Shown: piece after piece, positions 29,844 through 39,988 of the stretch
Layout of the letters: every line of letters begins with the position of its first letter
How positions within the stretch are numbered: the stretch's first letter is position 1
Origin: Piromyces finnis
Lineage: Eukaryota > Neocallimastigomycota > Neocallimastigomycetes > Neocallimastigales > Neocallimastigaceae
Direction: 5' to 3'
DNA: 64,000 nucleotides
Assembly (NCBI GenBank): GCA_002104945.1
Contig: MCFH01000075.1
Coordinates: forward strand, 62,001 to 126,000
Made by a program: the position numbers and the translations under genes
Notes under the pieces: model-generated
What the model was told of the DNA's origin: nothing
Database searches by the model: none
Seen by the model: the letters and a program-made list of their open reading frames with translations, nothing else

Positions 29844-30090
29844 ACCAAGCATCCATTGCGCAATGCTTGGATTTAATTCTTTCTACTCTCTCAGTACCAT
29901 GAGCATGAGTAGACCCCCTTGAGAAATTACATTTATTAAATAAATGAAGGCACATTCCTAAGAGGGCACCAAGCATCCATTGCGCAATACTTGGATTTAA
30001 TTCTTTCTACTCTCTCAGTACCATGAGCATGAGTAGACCCCCTTGAGAAACTACATTTATTAAATAAATGAAGGCACGTTCCCAAGAGGG
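29844..30090 (-). promoter_or_regulatory. LINE A 5'-UTR tandem monomers (two, 124 bp)
   Basis: Two head-to-tail copies (29844-29967 and 29968-30090) of a unit with several inverted repeats: CCAAGCAT/ATGCTTGG around the palindrome CATTGCGCAATG, TCTACTC/GAGTAGA enclosing CTCA/TGAG, and CATTTATT/AATAAATG. The element's 5' terminus coincides with the end of the outer monomer. By analogy with monomeric LINE-1 5' UTRs in mouse, these probably carry the internal promoter; the RNA-structure role is inference. A partial extra copy of the CTCAGTACCATGAG hairpin lies at 29798-29813. Confidence 0.8.
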
Positions 30091-30102
30091 TTAAATCGTA
30101 GA
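30091..30102. repeat. Target-site duplication, right, of LINE A
   Basis: TTAAATCGTAGA follows the 5' end of the minus-strand element and exactly matches 24377-24388. Confidence 0.9.
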
Positions 30103-30339
30103 AACTCTTTCAAAAATCTTAATTACTTCTATATACCCGTGTGCATAATAATATATATATTATTACTGAATGAAAATTGTTTGATAGAATATTTTAATGC
30201 AACATCTTTTCATATTTTAAAACATTTCTTGGTTTTATTATATATTACAAAAAAATATATAAAGCAATATTTCTACAATATTCATTCATATATATATATA
30301 AAATACTTTTCAACAATACCACGAATATACAAATAATTT

Positions 30340-30406
<67 letters not shown>

Positions 30407-30826
30407 ACATCATTTAAAGAACAATAATTTAAATATTTTAAAATATTTTAAAATATTTTATTTTATTAAATGTACTTTTTTATTATTATATTATATTATA
30501 TTACAAAAATTACAAATTGTTCAATTTTATACATATTATTCTCTCTATAAAGTTTTACTAATTAATTAAAACTTTTATGGTATATTGTTAGTATTAGTAG
30601 TAGGTGTTAATATTATTATTATTACTAGTATTAATATTAATAATTTAATTATTAATTTCAATCTTTACTTTAATAAATTTGGATAGTTATGAAAATTTAA
30701 TTGTTTCGTAATTAAATTCTTTGAATTAATTACTTTCAAAATTATTTATGAATTTTAAAATATTCCTTTCGAAATATTAAAGAAAACTTTTCTTTAAATA
30801 AATAAAAAAAAAAGTTTTTAACTAAT
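30103..30826. other. 3' flank of glutamate dehydrogenase copy 1, with ATT tract
   Basis: No gene is visible. The part from about 30327 is homologous to the 3' flank of copy 4 (from about 52896), including TACAAATAATTTTC, an ATT tract (30341-30405) and CACATCATTTAAAGAA. The part nearest the stop codon matches all four copies. 30103-30326 is unique within the window. Confidence 0.7.
30341..30405. repeat. ATT microsatellite
   Basis: About 65 bp of (ATT)n at the same place in the 3' flank of glutamate dehydrogenase copy 1 as the roughly 495-bp tract next to copy 4. The two are one duplicated locus with very different repeat lengths. Confidence 0.9.
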
Positions 30827-32266
30827 TTACCACCAGTCACCGTGAACCTTCATGGCATTGGCAACCTTAATGAAACCAGTAATGTTGGCACCTTGGACAA
30901 GAGATGGAAGAGCTGAAACTGTGGCATCAGCCTTCTTGGCAGAAGCCTTAACTTCTCCAAGAACTTCACGAGTGTAAGTGGCTGAATTGTCAACAGATTC
31001 GTTGAAGATGTTGGTCATGATGTTGTTTAATTCTTCATCAACACGAGCTGGAGTCCAGGTCATACGTTGAGAGTTTTGGGCCATTTCAAGAGCAGAAACT
31101 GCAACACCACCAGCATTGGAGGCCTTACCTGGTGCATACCAGAATTGTCCAGTTGGCTTACCAGACTTAACAGATTCGTTGTAGGCAACACGAAGAGCTT
31201 CCATCTTTTGGACTGCGGCATCAGTAGATCCCATGTTGGAACCTTCAGCAACAAGGAAACATCCTGCCTTAACTAAAGCTTCAACATCATCAGCATCGTT
31301 TTCATTTTGTGTAGCACATGGAAGAGCAATGTCAACCTTTGGAAGGTTCTTCCATGGTCTTTGTCCTGGTAACCAAGTGAAACGATCATCCTTGATTTCT
31401 TCAAGTGATCCCTTTCTGACCTTAAGTTCGGCAATGAAATCAATATCAGCATGAGTGAATGGCTTGGAGGCATCCTTAACAATAAGTGCTCCACGAGAAT
31501 CTGATAATGACATAACAATAGCTCCAAGATCAATTAACTTCTTGGCTGCAAATTGAGCAACATTACCGGAACCTGAAACAGCACAGTACTTACCCTTGAT
31601 GTCCTTACCCATGTAAGTAAGCATGTTTAAGACAAAGTAAATTAAACCGTAACCAGTAGCTTCTGGACGGATGTAAGAACCGTTAAGACCGTAACGAGTA
31701 TCCTTACCAGTGAGGACACCAAAGTCACGCTTTTGTTGAAGACGCTTGTAGGCACCATATAAGAAGCCAACTTCACGACCACCAACACCAATATCACCAG
31801 CTGGAACATCAATATCAGCTCCAATGTGACGGTGGAGTTCAGTCATGAAAGCTTGACAGAATCTTCTGATTTCATTATCAGACTTGTCGTGTGGATCGAA
31901 GTTGGATCCTCCCTTACCACCACCAATTGGAAGACCGGTTAAGGCGTTCTTGAAGATTTGTTCAAAACCTAAGAACTTAAGAATGGAAAGGTTAACAGAT
32001 GGATGGAATCTTAAACCACCCTTGTATGGACCAATAGCTGAGTTGAATTGGACACGGTAACCCTTGTTGATTCTGGTGTTACCTTCATCATCTTCCCAAG
32101 TGACACGGAATTGAATAATTCTTTCTGGTTCAACAATAACTGGAAGACATCTCTTAAGATCTGGGTGCTTTTCGAAAACAGTGGATTCGGTTAAAGACTT
32201 GACGATTTCGTCACGAGCTTGTTCGAATTCTGGTTCGATTCCGTGAGTGAATTCAATATCAGACAT
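30827..32266 (-). CDS. gdhA: NADP-specific glutamate dehydrogenase, copy 1
   Basis: Cytosolic hexameric enzyme, 479 aa, intronless, aminating 2-oxoglutarate with ammonium and NADPH (ammonium assimilation). It aligns end to end with fungal NADP-GDH. Substrate motif PYKGGLRFHPS (Lys82), glycine-rich GGGKGG with Lys118, catalytic PAGDIGVGG (Asp158), Rossmann SGSGNVAQ (231-238) and SLSDS (253-257), and the C-terminal EGSNMGS and NPP-equivalent region are all present. Codons are strongly biased (AAG, GGT, TTC, CCA), unlike the A+T-rich surroundings, which suggests high expression. It is head-to-head with copy 2. The coding sequence appears identical to the other three copies wherever compared. Confidence 0.97.
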   Translation of the reverse strand: MSDIEFTHGIEPEFEQARDEIVKSLTESTVFEKHPDLKRCLPVIVEPERIIQFRVTWEDDEGNTRINKGYRVQFNSAIGPYKGGLRFHPSVNLSILKFLGFEQIFKNALTGLPIGGGKGGSNFDPHDKSDNEIRRFCQAFMTELHRHIGADIDVPAGDIGVGGREVGFLYGAYKRLQQKRDFGVLTGKDTRYGLNGSYIRPEATGYGLIYFVLNMLTYMGKDIKGKYCAVSGSGNVAQFAAKKLIDLGAIVMSLSDSRGALIVKDASKPFTHADIDFIAELKVRKGSLEEIKDDRFTWLPGQRPWKNLPKVDIALPCATQNENDADDVEALVKAGCFLVAEGSNMGSTDAAVQKMEALRVAYNESVKSGKPTGQFWYAPGKASNAGGVAVSALEMAQNSQRMTWTPARVDEELNNIMTNIFNESVDNSATYTREVLGEVKASAKKADATVSALPSLVQGANITGFIKVANAMKVHGDWW

Positions 32267-32434
32267 GTTTATTCAATTAAAATAGAATATAAAAGATAAT
32301 ATTAAATTTTCTTTAAAAAAGATAGATTTTAATAAAATAATCTATTTCTTTTTTTCTTTTGGCTAAAAAAATCTAAATGATAATTAATTTAATAATTAAT
32401 GATGGAATTTTAAAATTTTGGTAAAATCTCTGCT

Positions 32435-32442
32435 TATTTATA
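32435..32442 (-). promoter_or_regulatory. TATA-like box of glutamate dehydrogenase copy 1
   Basis: TATAAATA on the minus strand, about 170 bp upstream of the start codon, conserved at the same distance in all four copies. In this copy the shared promoter block ends at 32467, so homologous upstream sequence beyond about 200 bp is missing. Confidence 0.55.
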
Positions 32443-32467
32443 CTCGAATGAAATTTTTTAAAAAATC

Positions 32468-33063
32468 AAATATAAATTTTAATAAAAATAATGTAATAAT
32501 GTAATATATTTATTTACATTGATTTTAATACATTTTCAAATATATTAATTTTATTAATTATTATTTTTAAATTTGTTTTTTAGAATAGATAGGAATAGTT
32601 TTAAATTTTTAAATATTCGTTTATTTTCAATAACACCATATTTAGAATTTATAAAAGTAGATATATAAATAATTTCTTAATATTTTACATACTTAATATT
32701 ATCAATAATAATAAAATTCTTTTATTTAAATATTTATTTTTACATTTTTTGAATAAGTACCAATTAATTCATTAATATTTTATTTTATTTTAAAATTATT
32801 TTATTTTAAAATATTTAATCATAAGTTAAATATTATTTTTATTATTTTTATAATATTTTATGTAAACTTATTCATTGTTCTTCTAATTAGAATATTTATG
32901 CATTTTTAACATACATTAATGTAAAAATAACATATTTTAATTAAAAAATTATTATCTCCGATTAATTTTGTGTTACATTTCTTATCTCTAAAAATAATTT
33001 GAAATTTGAAATTTTATCAAATTTTTTTAAATTATCAAAAAATGAGTTATCTAAAATCAATAA
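32468..33063. other. Unique spacer between glutamate dehydrogenase copies 1 and 2
   Basis: About 600 bp of A+T-rich DNA without similarity to the other copies and with no gene visible. It begins exactly where the shared promoter block of copy 1 stops and ends where the longer upstream block shared by copies 2-4 starts. Confidence 0.6.
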
Positions 33064-33636
33064 ATCTTTTCAGATGTTAAATCCATAATTATGAATAATA
33101 AATAATAATTATAATAAAAAATAACAGCAATGATCGTGTTTGTAGCAATTATTATAGCTTTTATTAATTCCTTTTTTTGATTTATATAAAATATAGGCTT
33201 TAAGATTTTTATCCTCCAACCTTTCTTTTTTTAAATTTTATATCTATAGATTTAAATAATTTTAAATATTTTAAAATGCTTTTTAAGAAAAAAAGAAAAT
33301 TGGTACGCGCTTTTTTAAAATTAATTTAAAAAAATTAAAAATTATGCAATTTTTAAAATTTTTATGAATTTTCTAATTTATAATTAATTTTTCCTATCAG
33401 AAAGAAAAAGATCGAAAAGATTTTTTAATTTTAAAAATTTTCAATTTAAATTTCAAATAAAATCAATTAAATTCAAATGTAAAATAATATAAGTATTAAA
33501 TATAAAGTAATATAAATTTTATATGTTGTAAAATAAATTATGAATCATTCATCCATTCATTTTTAATTTTTTTTAAAAAAAAAGCGTAAATTAAAAATTA
33601 ATAAAAAGGCAGATTTTTTAAAAAATTTCATTCGAG

Positions 33637-33644
33637 TATAAATA
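33637..33644 (+). promoter_or_regulatory. TATA-like box of glutamate dehydrogenase copy 2
   Basis: TATAAATA in a slightly less A+T-rich island (CATTCGAG before it, AGCAGAG after it), about 170 bp before the start codon and conserved in all copies. A shared patch with CTCCAACC and GGTACGCGC lies further upstream (about 33215-33310). Confidence 0.55.
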
Positions 33645-33812
33645 AGCAGAGATTTTACCAAAATTTTAAAATTCCATCATTAATTATTAAATTAATTATC
33701 ATTTAGATTTTTTTAGCCAAAAGAAAAAAAGAAATAGATTATTTTATTAAAATCTATCTTTTTTAAAGAAAATTTAATATTATCTTTTATATTCTATTTT
33801 AATTGAATAAAC

Positions 33813-35252
33813 ATGTCTGATATTGAATTCACTCACGGAATCGAACCAGAATTCGAACAAGCTCGTGACGAAATCGTCAAGTCTTTAACCGAATCCACTG
33901 TTTTCGAAAAGCACCCAGATCTTAAGAGATGTCTTCCAGTTATTGTTGAACCAGAAAGAATTATTCAATTCCGTGTCACTTGGGAAGATGATGAAGGTAA
34001 CACCAGAATCAACAAGGGTTACCGTGTCCAATTCAACTCAGCTATTGGTCCATACAAGGGTGGTTTAAGATTCCATCCATCTGTTAACCTTTCCATTCTT
34101 AAGTTCTTAGGTTTTGAACAAATCTTCAAGAACGCCTTAACCGGTCTTCCAATTGGTGGTGGTAAGGGAGGATCCAACTTCGATCCACACGACAAGTCTG
34201 ATAATGAAATCAGAAGATTCTGTCAAGCTTTCATGACTGAACTCCACCGTCACATTGGAGCTGATATTGATGTTCCAGCTGGTGATATTGGTGTTGGTGG
34301 TCGTGAAGTTGGCTTCTTATATGGTGCCTACAAGCGTCTTCAACAAAAGCGTGACTTTGGTGTCCTCACTGGTAAGGATACTCGTTACGGTCTTAACGGT
34401 TCTTACATCCGTCCAGAAGCTACTGGTTACGGTTTAATTTACTTTGTCTTAAACATGCTTACTTACATGGGTAAGGACATCAAGGGTAAGTACTGTGCTG
34501 TTTCAGGTTCCGGTAATGTTGCTCAATTTGCAGCCAAGAAGTTAATTGATCTTGGAGCTATTGTTATGTCATTATCAGATTCTCGTGGAGCACTTATTGT
34601 TAAGGATGCCTCCAAGCCATTCACTCATGCTGATATTGATTTCATTGCCGAACTTAAGGTCAGAAAGGGATCACTTGAAGAAATCAAGGATGATCGTTTC
34701 ACTTGGTTACCAGGACAAAGACCATGGAAGAACCTTCCAAAGGTTGACATTGCTCTTCCATGTGCTACACAAAATGAAAACGATGCTGATGATGTTGAAG
34801 CTTTAGTTAAGGCAGGATGTTTCCTTGTTGCTGAAGGTTCCAACATGGGATCTACTGATGCCGCAGTCCAAAAGATGGAAGCTCTTCGTGTTGCCTACAA
34901 CGAATCTGTTAAGTCTGGTAAGCCAACTGGACAATTCTGGTATGCACCAGGTAAGGCCTCCAATGCTGGTGGTGTTGCAGTTTCTGCTCTTGAAATGGCC
35001 CAAAACTCTCAACGTATGACCTGGACTCCAGCTCGTGTTGATGAAGAATTAAACAACATCATGACCAACATCTTCAACGAATCTGTTGACAATTCAGCCA
35101 CTTACACTCGTGAAGTTCTTGGAGAAGTTAAGGCTTCTGCCAAGAAGGCTGATGCCACAGTTTCAGCTCTTCCATCTCTTGTCCAAGGTGCCAACATTAC
35201 TGGTTTCATTAAGGTTGCCAATGCCATGAAGGTTCACGGTGACTGGTGGTAA
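33813..35252 (+). CDS. gdhA: NADP-specific glutamate dehydrogenase, copy 2
   Basis: The 479-aa protein is identical to copy 1 (30827-32266) and has the same substrate, catalytic and NADP-binding motifs. It is intronless. It has about 750 bp of upstream sequence in common with copies 3 and 4, against about 200 bp for copy 1, so its regulatory region is more complete. Downstream lies a LINE A remnant. Copies 2 and 3 share 3'-flank variants that separate them from copies 1 and 4. Confidence 0.97.
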   Translation: MSDIEFTHGIEPEFEQARDEIVKSLTESTVFEKHPDLKRCLPVIVEPERIIQFRVTWEDDEGNTRINKGYRVQFNSAIGPYKGGLRFHPSVNLSILKFLGFEQIFKNALTGLPIGGGKGGSNFDPHDKSDNEIRRFCQAFMTELHRHIGADIDVPAGDIGVGGREVGFLYGAYKRLQQKRDFGVLTGKDTRYGLNGSYIRPEATGYGLIYFVLNMLTYMGKDIKGKYCAVSGSGNVAQFAAKKLIDLGAIVMSLSDSRGALIVKDASKPFTHADIDFIAELKVRKGSLEEIKDDRFTWLPGQRPWKNLPKVDIALPCATQNENDADDVEALVKAGCFLVAEGSNMGSTDAAVQKMEALRVAYNESVKSGKPTGQFWYAPGKASNAGGVAVSALEMAQNSQRMTWTPARVDEELNNIMTNIFNESVDNSATYTREVLGEVKASAKKADATVSALPSLVQGANITGFIKVANAMKVHGDWW

Positions 35253-35754
35253 ATTAGTTAAAAACTTTTTTTTTTATTTATTTAAAGAAAAGTTTTCTTT
35301 AATATTTCGAAAGGAATATTTTAAAATTCATAAATAATTTTGAAAGTAATTAATTCAAAGAATTTAATTACGAAACATTTAAATTTTCATAACTATCCAA
35401 ATTTATTAAAGTAAAGATTGAAATTAATAATTAAATTATTAATATTAATACTAGTAATAATAATAATATTAACACCTACTACTAATACTAACAATATACC
35501 ATAAAAGTTTTAATTAATTAGTAAAACTTTATAGAGAGAATAATATGTATAAAATTGAACAATTTGTAATTTTTGTAATATAATATAATATAATAATAAA
35601 AAAGTACATTTAATAAAATAATAAAATAAATAAAATATAAAAATATAAATATAAACATATAAATATAAGTATGATGTATTCGTGTAACTTTTCCCCTTTT
35701 TTTCCATTTCAATTCTTTTTATTAAAGGGTATGTTTGTTGAATTAGATATTATT

Positions 35755-36447
35755 GTAAACAATATCAACTATAATTCAAGGGAATGGAAAGAATTTTGCA
35801 AGTGTCAGATTCAATTTGGCATTAACGAAGGAACACTATTCTTGACGGTAATAGCGGAATTTCTCCCAGTTTTTATTCATTTGTGTTTATTTAAACATTT
35901 TTTTTTATTTTTATTTTTATTTTTATTTTTAATTTTTTATATTACATGTATTATAATTTTAATTAAATTAATAATAAAGTTCAAAATATTTGATGCCGTT
36001 AAAAAGAAAAAAAAAAAAAATAAAAAAATAGCGGGATTTCTAGCCAAAATCATGCCTTTTATTATTAGCTAGCAATGGTCAATGTTCAAAGGGTTTGAAG
36101 CAACATCCAAGAACGTCAATACTGAAGAAACAATAAGATAGGCTAGGAGGGCCAGCGCAACCAATGGAGATCATAATTTTGCCTTATGACAAAATTTTGA
36201 TCTTTGGCTCAGTGTCCCATTGGAAGTCAAATACAAATTATTATACTTTAGTATAATAGTGGGTTTCTTACTTTAATTAAAATAACTAGAATGCATTATA
36301 CTCAATTTTTATTCATTTGTGTTTATTTAACCATATTTTTTTAATTTTTATTTTTTTTATTTTTTAATTTTAATATTTATTTTTATAACATGTATTAAAT
36401 TAATAATAAAGTTTAAAAATATTTGATGCCGTTAAAAAAAAAAAAAA
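35755..36447 (+). mobile_element. Old 5'-truncated LINE A 3'-end remnant
   Basis: The sequence aligns with the last 90 or so codons of the LINE A ORF (NINYNSREWKE, then the TKIMPF, QQWSMF and ARRASATNGDHN regions) and its 3' UTR, ending in ATGCCGTT plus a 14-A tail. In-frame stops and substitutions show decay. It is interrupted at 35865-36027 by a second, smaller insertion. No clear target-site duplication was found for the outer remnant. Confidence 0.88.
35865..36027 (+). mobile_element. Nested minimal LINE insertion (3' UTR only)
   Basis: About 160 bp matching only the distal LINE A 3' UTR (from TTTTTATTCATTTGTGTTTA through GATGCCGTT and an A-rich tail). It is flanked by ATAGCGGAATTTCT (35851-35864) and ATAGCGGGATTTCT (36028-36041), a 14-bp target-site duplication with one mismatch. 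It splits the host LINE codons that read GCGGAACTTCTAACC in the intact element. Confidence 0.9.
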
Positions 36448-37799
36448 CGAAGATTTTAAAAATAATAATATTAATCAAACTTTGATCTTATTTGTGAATT
36501 TCAATTCCTGGTTAAATAATACATAATTATTTATTTTTTTTTAATTCTCATATTTTAATATAAAATATAAAATCATTGACTATAAAAAAATGCATCATAA
36601 TATGATATTAATATTTAAAAAATTAAGATAAAGTCTCTTATAATGATGTTTATATTATTCAAAGAAAGTTAAAAAAAAATTGTTCCAAATTTCAAACATA
36701 TTTTAGCAATAATAATAATAGGCCTTACAGAAAGTAAAATGATTTTTTCGCAAGTTATTTAAAGTCAATACTAAATTCTTTAGTATTTAATTTATGTTTA
36801 TAAGACTTACAAAAGTTGGAATTGTGATAAGAATAATATTTTTATATTTTATTTCTGTTTCTACATTAAAGGTGTAAAAGCTTTCAAGACGTAGGGAATA
36901 GTTACTTTATAATTTATTATTCTTTTTTATATCTGTTAAAGTTATAGACAGTTTAATCTTAAGGCTTCTTGTAATTAGATATTTATACATCTGTATTTAT
37001 TCTTATTTCACAATTATTCTTGAAACTCTTATTTATAAGCATTTCTATTACATTTCTAATATTTCTATCATTTTATATAATTTTTTGATGAAGGATACAT
37101 ACACTACATACATTTTTTAGTAAAACGAAAGAATTTTGTTGTTAAAAAAAATTAAAAAAGAAATTCAAATCCATTTATTAATTTTTTTATTAGAATAAAT
37201 AAAACTAGGAATAATTAATTTTATAGACAAGAGGGAAAAGGGAATCCATACCGTTTATTGTATATATATAAATCTAAAATGCAAATGCAATGCAATGAAA
37301 ATAAATAATATTATTATTATCATGCTTTATACTTTATGATTAAAACAAATATATCTATTAATCAATTAACTATAAAAAAACATCATTACAAAAATAAAGT
37401 AAAGAAAATCATAGTTAATAAAATTAAGAAATGCAAAATATAAAACCATCTTTTTTTTAAAAACTTACTATTCTTATTTTTAATTAATAATTTTTTGAAA
37501 ATGTGGATTCTTTTCATATTAAATAAAAAATTAAATAAATAATTAAATCACTATAAAATAATGATTTTCATTAGTTTTAATGTAAATTTATTATATATCA
37601 ATGTAATATTTACATATAATCAATTTATTAGCTTTTAATATTAAATTTTTAATATATATTTAATATTCATTATATAGATAAAGATCAAAAATCCTTATCT
37701 TTAAATTACATTTTGTTATCGGATTTTTATTCTTATCAAAATTATTTTTCGTTATCAAAATCTAATAATTTGATATTTTCAAAAGATCATGGCCTATTG
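36448..37799. other. Intergenic region between glutamate dehydrogenase copies 2 and 3
   Basis: No gene is visible. From about 37690 the sequence is homologous, with scattered substitutions, to the far-upstream region of copy 4 (about 56024-56135), so the copy 3/4 duplication extends beyond the block shared with copy 2. The remainder is A+T-rich and unique in the window. Confidence 0.6.
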
Positions 37800-38372
37800 A
37801 TCTTTTCAGATGTTAAATCCATAATTATGAATAATAAATAATAATTATAATAAAAAATAACAGCAATGATCGTGTTTGTAGCAATTATTATAGCTTTTAT
37901 TAATTCCTTTTTTTGATTTATATAAAATATAGGCTTTAAGATTTTTATCCTCCAACCTTTCTTTTTTTAAATTTTATATCTATAGATTTAAATAATTTTA
38001 AATATTTTAAAATGCTTTTTAAGAAAAAAAGAAAATTGGTACGCGCTTTTTTAAAATTAATTTAAAAAAATTAAAAATTATGCAATTTTTAAAATTTTTA
38101 TGAATTTTCTAATTTATAATTAATTTTTCCTATCAGAAAGAAAAAGATCGAAAAGATTTTTTAATTTTAAAAATTTTCAATTTAAATTTCAAATAAAATC
38201 AATTAAATTCAAATGTAAAATAATATAAGTATTAAATATAAAGTAATATAAATTTTATATGTTGTAAAATAAATTATGAATCATTCATCCATTCATTTTT
38301 AATTTTTTTTAAAAAAAAAGCGTAAATTAAAAATTAATAAAAAGGCAGATTTTTTAAAAAATTTCATTCGAG

Positions 38373-38380
38373 TATAAATA
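38373..38380 (+). promoter_or_regulatory. TATA-like box of glutamate dehydrogenase copy 3
   Basis: TATAAATA at the same distance from the start codon (about 170 bp) and in the same context as in the other copies. Confidence 0.55.
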
Positions 38381-38548
38381 AGCAGAGATTTTACCAAAAT
38401 TTTAAAATTCCATCATTAATTATTAAATTAATTATCATTTAGATTTTTTTAGCCAAAAGAAAAAAAGAAATAGATTATTTTATTAAAATCTATCTTTTTT
38501 AAAGAAAATTTAATATTATCTTTTATATTCTATTTTAATTGAATAAAC

Positions 38549-39988
38549 ATGTCTGATATTGAATTCACTCACGGAATCGAACCAGAATTCGAACAAGCTC
38601 GTGACGAAATCGTCAAGTCTTTAACCGAATCCACTGTTTTCGAAAAGCACCCAGATCTTAAGAGATGTCTTCCAGTTATTGTTGAACCAGAAAGAATTAT
38701 TCAATTCCGTGTCACTTGGGAAGATGATGAAGGTAACACCAGAATCAACAAGGGTTACCGTGTCCAATTCAACTCAGCTATTGGTCCATACAAGGGTGGT
38801 TTAAGATTCCATCCATCTGTTAACCTTTCCATTCTTAAGTTCTTAGGTTTTGAACAAATCTTCAAGAACGCCTTAACCGGTCTTCCAATTGGTGGTGGTA
38901 AGGGAGGATCCAACTTCGATCCACACGACAAGTCTGATAATGAAATCAGAAGATTCTGTCAAGCTTTCATGACTGAACTCCACCGTCACATTGGAGCTGA
39001 TATTGATGTTCCAGCTGGTGATATTGGTGTTGGTGGTCGTGAAGTTGGCTTCTTATATGGTGCCTACAAGCGTCTTCAACAAAAGCGTGACTTTGGTGTC
39101 CTCACTGGTAAGGATACTCGTTACGGTCTTAACGGTTCTTACATCCGTCCAGAAGCTACTGGTTACGGTTTAATTTACTTTGTCTTAAACATGCTTACTT
39201 ACATGGGTAAGGACATCAAGGGTAAGTACTGTGCTGTTTCAGGTTCCGGTAATGTTGCTCAATTTGCAGCCAAGAAGTTAATTGATCTTGGAGCTATTGT
39301 TATGTCATTATCAGATTCTCGTGGAGCACTTATTGTTAAGGATGCCTCCAAGCCATTCACTCATGCTGATATTGATTTCATTGCCGAACTTAAGGTCAGA
39401 AAGGGATCACTTGAAGAAATCAAGGATGATCGTTTCACTTGGTTACCAGGACAAAGACCATGGAAGAACCTTCCAAAGGTTGACATTGCTCTTCCATGTG
39501 CTACACAAAATGAAAACGATGCTGATGATGTTGAAGCTTTAGTTAAGGCAGGATGTTTCCTTGTTGCTGAAGGTTCCAACATGGGATCTACTGATGCCGC
39601 AGTCCAAAAGATGGAAGCTCTTCGTGTTGCCTACAACGAATCTGTTAAGTCTGGTAAGCCAACTGGACAATTCTGGTATGCACCAGGTAAGGCCTCCAAT
39701 GCTGGTGGTGTTGCAGTTTCTGCTCTTGAAATGGCCCAAAACTCTCAACGTATGACCTGGACTCCAGCTCGTGTTGATGAAGAATTAAACAACATCATGA
39801 CCAACATCTTCAACGAATCTGTTGACAATTCAGCCACTTACACTCGTGAAGTTCTTGGAGAAGTTAAGGCTTCTGCCAAGAAGGCTGATGCCACAGTTTC
39901 AGCTCTTCCATCTCTTGTCCAAGGTGCCAACATTACTGGTTTCATTAAGGTTGCCAATGCCATGAAGGTTCACGGTGACTGGTGGTAA
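38549..39988 (+). CDS. gdhA: NADP-specific glutamate dehydrogenase, copy 3
   Basis: 479 aa, identical in protein to copies 1, 2 and 4, intronless, in direct orientation to copy 2 at a 4736-bp period. No coding substitution against copy 2 was seen in the lines compared. It is followed, after about 750 bp, by the LINE cluster that fills 40742-52895. Identical coding sequence with visibly diverged outer flanks suggests very recent duplication or ongoing gene conversion. Confidence 0.97.
   Translation: MSDIEFTHGIEPEFEQARDEIVKSLTESTVFEKHPDLKRCLPVIVEPERIIQFRVTWEDDEGNTRINKGYRVQFNSAIGPYKGGLRFHPSVNLSILKFLGFEQIFKNALTGLPIGGGKGGSNFDPHDKSDNEIRRFCQAFMTELHRHIGADIDVPAGDIGVGGREVGFLYGAYKRLQQKRDFGVLTGKDTRYGLNGSYIRPEATGYGLIYFVLNMLTYMGKDIKGKYCAVSGSGNVAQFAAKKLIDLGAIVMSLSDSRGALIVKDASKPFTHADIDFIAELKVRKGSLEEIKDDRFTWLPGQRPWKNLPKVDIALPCATQNENDADDVEALVKAGCFLVAEGSNMGSTDAAVQKMEALRVAYNESVKSGKPTGQFWYAPGKASNAGGVAVSALEMAQNSQRMTWTPARVDEELNNIMTNIFNESVDNSATYTREVLGEVKASAKKADATVSALPSLVQGANITGFIKVANAMKVHGDWW

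Larger units (their letters stand above)
24389..30090 (-). mobile_element. Full-length LINE A (non-LTR retrotransposon)
   Basis: A complete 5.7-kb element on the minus strand. It has two 5'-UTR monomers (29844-30090), the rest of the 5' UTR to 29201, one 1506-codon ORF, a 237-bp 3' UTR (24443-24679) and a 54-nt poly(A) tail (24389-24442). The perfect 12-bp target-site duplication shows target-primed insertion as one unit, and the intact ORF suggests the insertion is young. Transcripts would start near 30090. A CT-rich tract lies near 29283-29300. Confidence 0.93.
30467..35612. repeat. Large inverted repeat of two glutamate dehydrogenase copies
   Basis: Arms of about 2.0 kb (roughly 30467-32467 and 33612-35612) each hold a complete gene, its TATA region and its proximal 3' flank in opposite orientation, separated by a spacer of about 1.1 kb. 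Arm identity is near complete by eye. The 3' flanks differ at a few bases (for example CGAAACAATTAAA on the copy 1 side against CGAAACATTTAAA on the copy 2 side). Confidence 0.85.
33064..35652 (+). repeat. Direct repeat unit, copy 2 of glutamate dehydrogenase
   Basis: About 2.59 kb matching 37800-40388 at a constant offset of 4736 bp, with no indels noticed: 750 bp upstream, the gene, and 400 bp downstream. Similarity fades rather than stops at the right edge (ATGTATTCGTGTAA against CTGTATTTGTGTAA). Confidence 0.9.

Noticed and set aside
29844-30090. Hammerhead ribozyme in the LINE monomer (CUGAGAG ... GAAA on the RNA strand)
   Set aside because: The CUGANGA core is not matched and stem II would be too short; other self-cleaving folds are left open.
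31067-31454. Recurrent antisense frames of 69-86 codons inside all four glutamate dehydrogenase copies
   Set aside because: Shadows of codon-biased coding sequence on the opposite strand or shifted frame; no independent support.
35671-36072. 133-codon ORF on the plus strand next to glutamate dehydrogenase copy 2
   Set aside because: Created by a LINE 3' remnant plus a nested 3'-UTR insertion; not a gene.
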